This document shows, piece by piece, positions 51,595-60,409 of a stretch of DNA of 64,000 bases (positions are counted from its first letter, which is position 1; every line of letters starts with the position of its first letter). Position numbers and translations under genes: made by a program. The stretch comes from CALROG01 sp943369755 (GTDB taxonomy: Bacteria; Pseudomonadota; Gammaproteobacteria; Burkholderiales; Burkholderiaceae_C). Below the pieces are notes generated by a model, which saw only the letters and a program-made list of their open reading frames with translations, searched no databases and was not told the origin of the DNA. Location: positions 14,116 through 78,115 of the forward strand of contig CALROG020000016.1 in NCBI GenBank assembly GCA_943369755.1. The letters run 5' to 3'.

Positions 51595-52235
51595 CCCAAC
51601 CCCTGCTTGCGCTGGCACTGGTGGCACTGCTGGCGGGCTGCGCCAACAACCCGCCCGCGCCCAACTGGCAGCAAGACGCGCACAGCGCGCTGGAGCGATT
51701 TACCAGCGCCTACATGAAGGGCGACGCCCGCGTGGAAGCGGCCGAGTTTGCCCGGGCCCGCAGCGCCATTGCCAGCACGGGTCGGCTGGACCTGCTGGCG
51801 CGTGCCGAGCTGAGCCGCTGCGCTGCCCGCGTAGCCAGCCTGGCGCAGCAGCCCTGCACTGGTTTTGAGGCCTTGCGCGCCGACGCTGCCGCGCCCGAGC
51901 GGGCCTATGCCGACTACCTGGCAGGGCGGGTGCAGGCCGCGGACATTGCCCTGTTGCCCGCAGCGCAGCGTGGCGCAGCAGGCGGCGATGCATTGGCGGT
52001 GAAAGCAATAGCCGACCCGCTGTCGCGCCTGGTCGCCGCGGGTGTGCTGTTCCAGTTGGGCCGCGCCAGCCCGGATCTCCTGGCCCTGGCGGTAGACACC
52101 GCCAGCGCGCAAGGCTGGCGCCGGCCGCTGCTGGCCTGGCTGGGTGTGCAAGCGCAACGCGCTGAAGCCGCGGGTGCGCTGGACGAGGCCGCGCGCATTC
52201 GGCGGCGCATGGCAGCGGTAACCGCCCAACCCTAG
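51591..52235 (+). CDS. Lipoprotein of the Mla-like operon
   Basis: 214 aa. Lipobox LLAGC with Cys17, then an Ala/Arg-rich helical body (TPR-like impression). Not the usual ABC-type transport auxiliary lipoprotein, which it replaces by position. Translational coupling with the MCE gene implies a joint role, perhaps linking the complex to the outer membrane. Confidence 0.72.
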   Translation: MTQPLLALALVALLAGCANNPPAPNWQQDAHSALERFTSAYMKGDARVEAAEFARARSAIASTGRLDLLARAELSRCAARVASLAQQPCTGFEALRADAAAPERAYADYLAGRVQAADIALLPAAQRGAAGGDALAVKAIADPLSRLVAAGVLFQLGRASPDLLALAVDTASAQGWRRPLLAWLGVQAQRAEAAGALDEAARIRRRMAAVTAQP

Positions 52236-52253
52236 TGCGTTTTGGCAATAAAC

Positions 52254-52303
52254 GGCTGTAGCCCGCATGGATAAAGCGTCAGCCACTATCAAAAATGTAG
52301 CAT
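52254..52303 (+). repeat. Dispersed 50-bp repeat, copy E
   Basis: GGCTGTAGCCCGCATG, spacer, AGCGTCAGCCACTATCAAAA, ATGTAGCATT. Between the lipoprotein and the FKBP gene. Confidence 0.85.
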
Positions 52304-52368
52304 TGGGTGGCGCGCCTGAGGGCCCCGATAATGGCGGCTTTGGCCTTGCCCTGTAGAAAGTAAACCTC

Positions 52369-52782
52369 ATGAAACACCGGATGACTGTCCCCGCCTTGCT
52401 GCTGGCTTTGGGCCTTGTCGGCACCTCGGCTTTGGCGCAACCCGCACCCGTCACCACCAAAAGTGGCTTGGTGTATCAGTCATTGAAAGACGGTACCGGC
52501 GCGTCACCCGCTGCGACCGACGTGGTGCGCGTGCATTACCGCGGCACCTTCCTTGACGGGCGCGAGTTCGACAGCTCGTTCAAACGCGGCGAGCCGACTG
52601 AATTTCCGCTGAACCGCGTGATTGCCTGCTGGACCGAAGGGGTGCAGCTTATGAAGCCGGGTGGTAAAGCCAAACTGACCTGTCCGCCCGCCATTGCCTA
52701 CGGCGAGCGTGGCGCGGGCAACGTGATTCCGCCCAACGCCACGCTGAATTTCGAGATTGAGCTGGTCGCGGTCAAGCGCTGA
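52369..52782 (+). CDS. FKBP-type peptidyl-prolyl isomerase, periplasmic
   Basis: 137 aa. Signal peptide about residues 1-23 (ALAQ). FKBP core: VHYRGTFLDGREFDSSF, VIACWTEGVQLMKPGGKAKLTCPP, YGERGAGNVIPPNATLNFEIEL. The active-site aromatic residues are present. Isomerises prolyl bonds in envelope proteins. Confidence 0.93.
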   Translation: MKHRMTVPALLLALGLVGTSALAQPAPVTTKSGLVYQSLKDGTGASPAATDVVRVHYRGTFLDGREFDSSFKRGEPTEFPLNRVIACWTEGVQLMKPGGKAKLTCPPAIAYGERGAGNVIPPNATLNFEIELVAVKR

Positions 52783-52799
52783 AACCGGGCGGCGCAGTT

Positions 52800-53981
52800 G
52801 TGACGGCTGATCGCCCGGGCAACGAACGCCTGTACGCGCTGGACAATTTGCGCGCCCTGATGATGTGGCTGGGCATTGTGTTGCATGTGGCGGCCATTCA
52901 CATGGTGCAAGACTCACCGCTGCCCTGGCGCGATGACCGCACCACCAAGCTGGCCGACTTGCTGACCGCCTTCATCCACGCCTTTCGCATGCCGGTGTTC
53001 TTCATCCTGGCGGGCTACTTCGTGGCGCTGCTGGTCAGGCGGCGCGGCGTGGCGGGCATGCTGGGCAACCGGTTGCGGCGTCTGGGCCTGCCCTTCCTGG
53101 TGTTCTGGCCGCCGCTGTTTGCGGCCTGTGTGGTGTTTGCGCTGCTGTTTGTGCACCGCATGGTGCGCGGCACCTGGGGGCTGGACCCGGCCATCATGCC
53201 GGTGGGCCCCAACGTGCCCACCGGTTCGGTCACCATGCACCTGTGGTTTCTATGGATGCTGCTGTGGTTCTGCGTCCTCACGCCCGCCGTGCTGTGGCTG
53301 GGTGGCCGCTTGCCCCCAGCCTGGCCGCGCGCTGTGGCCTGGGTGTTTGGCAAACTGGGCGCAACCGCCTGGGGTTTTGCCGCGCTGTCGCTGCCGCTGG
53401 CTTTGGTGGGTTCCGGCTACCCGCAAGGCGTGGTGGTGCCCAGCGGTGCCTTTGTGCCGCCGCTGGCCGAGTGGTTGCACAACGGCCTGTTTTTCGTGTT
53501 TGGCTGGTTTCTGTGGCACCACCAGCGGGCCCTGTTTGCGCTGTATGTGCGGCGCTGGGTCTTGTTGGCAGGGGCCGGCCTGCCTTTCTTTCTGGGCACC
53601 GGACTGCTGGTCGAGGCGCAGCGCCAGGGCGCTCTGCCCGGCTGGAACCTGCCGCTGGCCATTGCCTGGGTCTACAACTGTGCTTCCTGGCTCTGGAGCT
53701 TTGCTTTCATTGGCCTGTTCCTGCGTTACCTGCATCGTCCGCACGCAGTGCTTGGCTACCTGGCCGACAGTTCTTACTGGGTTTACCTGCTGCACATGCC
53801 GCTGACCATCGGTTTCGGGGCCCTGTTGTACGGTGCGCCGCTGCCCGCTGTGGCCAAGCTGGCACTCAACGTGGCGGCTACCACGGCGCTGTGCCTGGCC
53901 AGCTATCACCTGCTGGTGCGCTACACGGCGCTAAGCGTGTTGCTGAATGGCCGACGGCATGTGCGACGCCGGTCGGTCTGA
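52800..53981 (+). CDS. Acyltransferase-3 family membrane protein (OpgC-like)
   Basis: 393 aa from a GTG start 17 bp after the FKBP stop. ERLYALDNLRALMMWLGIVLHVA is the acyltransferase-3/OpgC N-terminus with the LRA..M and catalytic His region; FRMPVFFILAGYFVALL follows. About ten membrane helices. Transfers acyl (e.g. succinyl) groups to glucans or other envelope glycans; precise target unknown. Confidence 0.85.
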   Translation: MTADRPGNERLYALDNLRALMMWLGIVLHVAAIHMVQDSPLPWRDDRTTKLADLLTAFIHAFRMPVFFILAGYFVALLVRRRGVAGMLGNRLRRLGLPFLVFWPPLFAACVVFALLFVHRMVRGTWGLDPAIMPVGPNVPTGSVTMHLWFLWMLLWFCVLTPAVLWLGGRLPPAWPRAVAWVFGKLGATAWGFAALSLPLALVGSGYPQGVVVPSGAFVPPLAEWLHNGLFFVFGWFLWHHQRALFALYVRRWVLLAGAGLPFFLGTGLLVEAQRQGALPGWNLPLAIAWVYNCASWLWSFAFIGLFLRYLHRPHAVLGYLADSSYWVYLLHMPLTIGFGALLYGAPLPAVAKLALNVAATTALCLASYHLLVRYTALSVLLNGRRHVRRRSV

Positions 53982-54077
53982 GCGACTGGCCGACAGGGTT
54001 GCGCTGGCGCGTCCTACGTGATCGGGGCGGATTGTTTTTGACACTGGATGCCTGTCAACTTCAAACCCCCCCGCACC

Positions 54078-54557
54078 ATGAAAACACTTTCCCTCGTTTC
54101 CAGCGCCTTGCTGGTGTCCCTGCTGGCCGCCTGTGGCGGTGGTGGTGACGACCCCGACCCGACCAGTTACAACTCGGCCTTCACCATCACGTCGGCGACC
54201 GACAGTACGCTCAACGGCGTGTACGGCAGCGCCAATACACCGCTGTCGGGTGTGAACAAGCTGGAGCGCATCGGTGCCACCGATTCCTGTTCGTTCGCGT
54301 TTGAGAATATTCCGCGCCTGGGCGGTGGTGCCATCGCCGAAGGTTCGGTGGAATACCTGGTGAACACCGATAGCGTGCGCCGCCTGGTGCTCAAGCTGGC
54401 TGGCGGTACCTATGAAACCACGGTCGTGGGCAGCTCCAGCGTTTCGCGTGCCAACAACAACGTCACCTTTACCGGCAGCGTTCTGAGCGCGGGCACGCCC
54501 ACCGTCACCATCACCGGCACCATTCCGATGCGCACAGACCGCCCATCGGGTTGCTGA
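54078..54557 (+). CDS. Small putative lipoprotein, 159 aa
   Basis: ATG 54078 gives a lipobox LLAAC with Cys19. The mature part begins GGGGDDPDP and is beta-rich with Thr/Ser/Gly patterns (FTITSATDSTLNGVYGS...). Related in style to secreted beta-sandwich proteins of Burkholderiales; no function known. It overlaps nothing; 40 bp before dbpA. Confidence 0.65.
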   Translation: MKTLSLVSSALLVSLLAACGGGGDDPDPTSYNSAFTITSATDSTLNGVYGSANTPLSGVNKLERIGATDSCSFAFENIPRLGGGAIAEGSVEYLVNTDSVRRLVLKLAGGTYETTVVGSSSVSRANNNVTFTGSVLSAGTPTVTITGTIPMRTDRPSGC

Positions 54558-54597
54558 CCTTCGGGCAGCCTGCGGGGCGTGGTGCCGATAATGGGCC

Positions 54598-56022
<1,425 letters not shown>

Positions 56023-56023
56023 C

Positions 56024-57286
56024 ATGGCCGCGATCGCGATGTCTGCGGAGGTTGCCGCGCTGGGTGCAGCGCTTGGCTGTGGTCTGTTGATCGGCATTGA
56101 ACGTGAAAGGCGCAAAGGCTCCGGGCCCGGCCGCGCACTGGCAGGGGTGCGCAGCTTCTCGCTGGCCTCCATTGCGGGTGCTGCCTGCATGTTGCTGGGG
56201 GGCCTGTGGCTGGCGCTGGTGGGGGCGGCCTTCATTGCAGCGCTGGGCGTTGTGGCCTATGCGCGCGACCGGTCCGGGGACCCAGGTGTCACCACGGAAA
56301 TCGCGTTGCTGCTCACCTTTGTGATCGGCGCACTGTGCACCACAGAGCTGGCGTTGGCCGCGGCCCTGGCCGTGGTGGTGACGGCGCTGCTGGCCGCGCG
56401 CGAGCACATGCACCGCTTTGCCAGCCAGTGGTTGCGTGCGGGAGAGGTGCGTGACGGCCTGCTGCTGGGCACGCTGGCGCTGATTGCCGTGCCGCTGTTG
56501 CCCGACCGTGCCTTCTGGGGCCCCGTGCTCAACCCGCGAACCCTCGCCACGCTGCTGGTGTTGCTGCTGGCCATTCAGACACTGGCGCATCTGGCGCAGC
56601 GCCTGCTGCACGCCCGACAAGCGCTGTTGCTGTCGTCACTGGCCTCTGGCTTTGTCTCCAGCACGGCCACCATCGCCACGCTGGGCGCGCAGGTGCGCGA
56701 CGGCCGCTCGCCAGCACCCCTGATGGCCGGCGCAGCGCTGCTGAGCTGCGTGGCGACGTTGCTGCAACTGCTGGTGGTGGCGGCGGTCGTGCAGCCGCGC
56801 TGGCTGGCATTTCTCGGTTTGCCTTTGCTGGCGGGTGCGCTGCTGGTGGGTCTGTGGGGTGGACTGATGGTTCGCAAGGCGCTGGCGAGCGCTTCGGGCC
56901 AGGGGCCTGCTGCTGGCGCGCCGGCCGATGAGAAGGCACCCATGTTCAGCCTGCGTGTGGCGGTTACGGTGGCTGCATTGCTCACAGGCATGCAGGCGCT
57001 GGTGCAGGGGTTGAAACTGTGGCTGGGTGACGCGGGCCTGCTGGCCGGCAGCATGCTGGCGGCGCTGGTGGATCTGCACGCCGCCGCTGCGGCCTTGATG
57101 GCGCAGGGCCCGCCAGGCCGTGCGGTCGCGAACGCCCTGATGCTGGCCATGGGCGTGCATGCCCTGAGCAAGCTCGTTATCAGCTGGCTGACCGGTGGCG
57201 TTGCTTACGCGCGCGCACTGGCACCGGGTTTGCTGCTGCATACGGCGGCGGTGATCGGGTTGCTGGCGTCGCACGGTTTGCAATGA
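56024..57286 (+). CDS. MgtC/DUF4010 membrane protein
   Basis: 420 aa from ATG 56024, one base after the dbpA stop; the upstream alternative is a TTG inside dbpA. N-terminal MgtC-like domain (LGAALGCGLLIGIERERRKGSGP, GVRSFSLASIAGAACMLLG) and C-terminal DUF4010, around 11 helices. Role in ion (Mg2+) homeostasis is assumed for the family but unproven. Confidence 0.88.
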   Translation: MAAIAMSAEVAALGAALGCGLLIGIERERRKGSGPGRALAGVRSFSLASIAGAACMLLGGLWLALVGAAFIAALGVVAYARDRSGDPGVTTEIALLLTFVIGALCTTELALAAALAVVVTALLAAREHMHRFASQWLRAGEVRDGLLLGTLALIAVPLLPDRAFWGPVLNPRTLATLLVLLLAIQTLAHLAQRLLHARQALLLSSLASGFVSSTATIATLGAQVRDGRSPAPLMAGAALLSCVATLLQLLVVAAVVQPRWLAFLGLPLLAGALLVGLWGGLMVRKALASASGQGPAAGAPADEKAPMFSLRVAVTVAALLTGMQALVQGLKLWLGDAGLLAGSMLAALVDLHAAAAALMAQGPPGRAVANALMLAMGVHALSKLVISWLTGGVAYARALAPGLLLHTAAVIGLLASHGLQ

Positions 57287-57570
57287 AGCAGTGGCATGTG
57301 GCGCTGACATTGCTGCTGGTGGGGCTGCACGCGCTCGCGCAGCCGGCTGCACCGGGCTGGCCCGATACGCCGCAAAGCCGCGAGTTCTTGCGGCGCGTGC
57401 AGGAGCTGGCGGTGCGCTACGGAGAATCAAGCGGGCTCGATGGCAACGGTTTCCTGATCGAGGCCCGTGACCTTGGTGCCACACGCCCAGGGTGCCACCG
57501 CGTGCAGTCGCGCATCAGCCTGGCTGGTGTTCCAGTTCGTGAGGAGTCTGCCGAAATATGCAAGCCGTAG
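57283..57570 (+). CDS. Small secreted hypothetical protein, 95 aa
   Basis: Start overlaps the preceding stop (ATGA). Signal peptide about residues 1-19 (ALAQ). Mature part SREFLRRVQELAVRYGESSG, ending with two cysteines (GCHRV... EICKP), likely a disulfide. Unrecognised; cotranscribed with the MgtC/DUF4010 gene. Confidence 0.65.
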   Translation: MKQWHVALTLLLVGLHALAQPAAPGWPDTPQSREFLRRVQELAVRYGESSGLDGNGFLIEARDLGATRPGCHRVQSRISLAGVPVREESAEICKP

Positions 57571-57582
57571 GGAGCGAATTCG

Positions 57583-57632
57583 CCTGTAGCCCGCATGCTT
57601 ATTGCGCGAGCCACTATAAAAATAGTAGCAAC
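57583..57632 (+). repeat. Dispersed 50-bp repeat, copy F
   Basis: CCTGTAGCCCGCATG, spacer, GCGCGAGCCACTATAAAAAT, AGTAGCAACC. Just before the TauE/SafE gene. Confidence 0.85.
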
Positions 57633-57646
57633 CGGGGTGTGCGCGG

Positions 57647-58375
57647 ATGCTGATGGAGTGGGCGCTGCTGTTGCTGCTGGGTGCTGTGGCGGGCACCGTG
57701 GGCGGGGTGGTTGGCTTTGGCACCTCCATCATGCTCATGCCGGCGCTGGTGATCGTGTTCGGCCCGCGCGAAGCGGTGCCGATCATGGCGGTAGCCAGCA
57801 TCATGGCCAATGCCTCACGCGTGGCCGTGTGGTGGCGCGAGGTGAACTGGCCTGCGGTAGCTGCCTACAGCGCCACGGCCGTGCCCGGTGCCGCGCTCGG
57901 TGCCGCCACCTTGCTGACGCTGCCCCCGGGTGTGGTGGAGCTGGTGCTGGGGCTGTTTTTTATTGGCATGATTCCGGCGCGCCGCTGGATGGCCCGCCGG
58001 CAGTGGCGGTTGGGCCTGGCGCAGCTGGCGCTGGTGGGCGCGTGCATTGGCTTCATGACCGGGATTGTGGTGAGCACCGGGCCCATCAACGCGCCGTTTT
58101 TCCTGGCCTATGGGCTGGTCAAGGGGGCCTACCTGTCCACCGAAGCGCTGGGTTCGCTGGCGGTTTACTTGGCCAAGGCGGCCACCTTTCGCAGCCTGGG
58201 GGCGCTGCCCTGGGATGCGGTGCTCAAGGGCTTGATCATTGGCAGCAGCATCATGGGCGGCTCGGTACTGGCCAGGCGTTTCGTGCTCAAGCTTGATGCC
58301 GACCGGTTTCGGTTGCTGATCGAGGGGATGTTGCTGGTGGCGGGCATCACCTTGCTGTGGGCCGCGCTGAAATGA
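57647..58375 (+). CDS. TauE/SafE-family membrane transporter (DUF81)
   Basis: 242 aa, about seven to eight helices. GAVAGTVGGVVGFGTSIMLMPAL at the N-terminus and GACIGFMTGIVVSTGPINAPFFLAYG in the middle are the family's duplicated signature. Thought to export sulfur-containing anions such as sulfite; substrate here unknown. Confidence 0.9.
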   Translation: MLMEWALLLLLGAVAGTVGGVVGFGTSIMLMPALVIVFGPREAVPIMAVASIMANASRVAVWWREVNWPAVAAYSATAVPGAALGAATLLTLPPGVVELVLGLFFIGMIPARRWMARRQWRLGLAQLALVGACIGFMTGIVVSTGPINAPFFLAYGLVKGAYLSTEALGSLAVYLAKAATFRSLGALPWDAVLKGLIIGSSIMGGSVLARRFVLKLDADRFRLLIEGMLLVAGITLLWAALK

Positions 58376-58377
58376 AA

Positions 58378-58405
58378 AAGCCCGGAGCCTTTCGACTCCG
58401 GGCTT
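58378..58405 (-). terminator. Terminator between convergent TauE/SafE and histone H1-like genes
   Basis: 10-bp perfect stem AAGCCCGGAG/CTCCGGGCTT, loop of 8, followed on the minus strand by TTTTTC. Terminates the histone-like gene (stop at 58427) and may act in both directions. Confidence 0.8.
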
Positions 58406-58426
58406 GAAGCGGTAAACCGCTTGGCC

Positions 58427-58882
58427 TTACGGCTTGCTGGCCGTGGGGAATGGCCAGGCTGCCTGCGGGTTCAGAGTGGTCTGAGCTGCAGGGGCCGCGG
58501 GGGCTGGGGCTGCTTTGGGGGCAGGCTTGGCAGCGGGCTTTTTCGCGGCTTTCTTCGCAGCGGGCTTTTTCGCTGCTTTCTTGGCAGCGGGCTTCTTGGC
58601 CGCTGCCTTTTTCGCCGGGGCCTTCTTGGCGGCTGCTTTCTTCGCAGGCGCCTTCTTTGCTACCTTCTTGGCAGCAGGCTTCTTTGCTGCCGGCTTCTTG
58701 GCAGCGACCTTTTTGGCGGCGGGCTTCTTGGCCGCTACCTTTTTGGCCGGAGCCTTTTTCGCCGGAGCCTTCTTGGCCGGTGCCTTCTTGGCGGCCGGCT
58801 TCTTCGCTGCTACCTTCTTAGCCGGGGCTGCCGACTTCTTCGCTACGGCCTTCTTTGCGGCCGGTTTCTTTGCAGTTGCCAT
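58427..58882 (-). CDS. Histone H1-like Lys/Ala/Pro-repeat DNA-binding protein
   Basis: 151 aa from ATG 58882 with AGGAG upstream. Almost entirely PAKKA/AAKKP units (about 25 copies of a KKxA-type motif), then a conserved Pro/Ala tail ending LNPQAAWPFPTASKP. Resembles eukaryotic H1 tails and Bordetella BpH1/Hc1-type proteins; should bind DNA nonspecifically and compact the nucleoid. Repetitive DNA makes copy-number variation likely. The 184-bp gap to nrdB holds no gene. Confidence 0.88.
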   Translation of the reverse strand: MATAKKPAAKKAVAKKSAAPAKKVAAKKPAAKKAPAKKAPAKKAPAKKVAAKKPAAKKVAAKKPAAKKPAAKKVAKKAPAKKAAAKKAPAKKAAAKKPAAKKAAKKPAAKKAAKKPAAKPAPKAAPAPAAPAAQTTLNPQAAWPFPTASKP

Positions 58883-59066
58883 TTTCTTTCTCCTAATCAA
58901 GTTGATCAACATCAACCAAAGAAGCACTCCATGCCTGTTGGGGGCACGAAGCGATCCATGGGGTTGGGCCTTTCGCCCAGCCTCATGAACACCGTAGCCC
59001 GTGCTGCACCTGGCTCTGTGGCCAGGTTGTCAGTGCGGGCGAATCTCAACATCGCAGTTGTCTTGC

Positions 59067-60293
59067 TCAGTCCCAGGAAAGCGCGCCACCCGACTGGTAC
59101 TCAATCACGCGGGTTTCGAAGAAGTTGCGCTCTTTCTTCAGGTCAATCATTTCGCTCATCCAGGGGAACGGGTTGGTCTCGTTCGGGAACAGCTCTTCCA
59201 GGCCGATCTGCGTGGCGCGGCGGTTCGCGATGTAACGCAGATAGCCCTTGAACATGGAGGCATTCATGCCGAGCACGCCACGTGGCATGGTGTCTTCGGC
59301 GTACTTGTACTCAAGCTCGACAGCCTTGTGAAACAGCGCCTTGATCTCGGTCTTGAACTCGGACGTCCAGAGTTGCGGGTTCTCCAGCTTGAGCTGGTTG
59401 ATCAGGTCGATGCCGAAGTTGCAGTGCATTGACTCGTCGCGCAGGATGTACTGGTACTGCTCGGCAGCGCCGGTCATCTTGTTCTGGCGGCCCAGCGCCA
59501 GGATCTGCGTGAAGCCCACATAGAAGAACAGGCCTTCCATCAGGCAGGCAAAGACGATCAGGCTCTTGAGCAGGGTCTGGTCGGTCTCGTGCGTGCCAGT
59601 GTGAAAGTGCGGGTCGCTAATCGCCTCGATGAAGGGGATGAGGAACTGGTCCTTGTCGCGGATCGACTGGACTTCGTTGTAGGCATTGAATATTTCTGAC
59701 TCGTCCAGGCCCAGCGACTCCACGATGTACTGGTAGGCGTGGGTGTGGATGGCTTCCTCAAACGCCTGGCGCAACAAGAACTGGCGGCACTCGGGGGCCG
59801 TGATGTGCCGGTAAGTGCCCAGCACGATGTTGTTGGCAGCCAGCGAGTCGGCAGTGACGAAGAAACCGAGGTTGCGCTTGATGATGCGGCGCTCGTCTTC
59901 GGTCAGGCCGTTCGGGTCCTTCCACAACGCGATGTCGCGCGTCATGTTCACTTCCTGGGGCATCCAGTGGTTGGCGCAGGTAGCGAGGTACTTTTCCCAG
60001 GCCCACTTGTACTTGAACGGCACCAGCTGGTTGACGTCGGTCTGGCCATTGATGATGCGTTTGTCGGCCGCGTTGACGCGGCGCTGGCCGCTGGCTGGCT
60101 TGGACGCAACCGGCGCTGCGGCTTGCGCTGCTGCCGGCACGATGGCTCCATCGTCAAGGGTACGCGATGCAGTTTTGAGAGCAACAGGGGTGGGCTGCAA
60201 ATGAAGTGAAGAGTCCACCTCGCGGCTGCTGAGAGAACCGCTGTGCAATGCATTTGGCAATGAGGGCTTGACTTCTTCGTCCCAGGTCAACAT
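59067..60293 (-). CDS. nrdB: Class Ia ribonucleotide reductase beta subunit
   Basis: 408 aa. Di-iron ligands in EEAIHTHAYQYIVESLGLDESE and RDESMHCNFGIDLI. It has an N-terminal extension (about residues 1-75) before the core (INGQTDVNQLVPFKYKWAWEKY), typical of betaproteobacterial NrdB. The tyrosyl radical site lies after the first ligand helix. It follows nrdA by 117 bp on the same strand. Confidence 0.95.
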   Translation of the reverse strand: MLTWDEEVKPSLPNALHSGSLSSREVDSSLHLQPTPVALKTASRTLDDGAIVPAAAQAAAPVASKPASGQRRVNAADKRIINGQTDVNQLVPFKYKWAWEKYLATCANHWMPQEVNMTRDIALWKDPNGLTEDERRIIKRNLGFFVTADSLAANNIVLGTYRHITAPECRQFLLRQAFEEAIHTHAYQYIVESLGLDESEIFNAYNEVQSIRDKDQFLIPFIEAISDPHFHTGTHETDQTLLKSLIVFACLMEGLFFYVGFTQILALGRQNKMTGAAEQYQYILRDESMHCNFGIDLINQLKLENPQLWTSEFKTEIKALFHKAVELEYKYAEDTMPRGVLGMNASMFKGYLRYIANRRATQIGLEELFPNETNPFPWMSEMIDLKKERNFFETRVIEYQSGGALSWD

Positions 60294-60409
60294 AAGTTTT
60301 CCAATGCGTGAATTATGTGAGCAGCGATGCGAAATGAAAAGTGTTCATTCACATCGCCGCTGTTTTGTGTTGCGCTGTTGCATCGACTTTGTGTGCGCGT
60401 TGCGTCGAC

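Noticed and set aside
58960..58990. Hairpin GGTTGGGC/GCCCAGCC between nrdB and the histone-like gene
   Set aside because: No T-run follows and one pair is a wobble; not enough for a terminator call.
58421..59251. Leu/Gly/Arg-rich plus-strand frame opposite the histone-like gene
   Set aside because: It is the reverse of the PAKK repeats; the minus strand has a ribosome-binding site and terminator.
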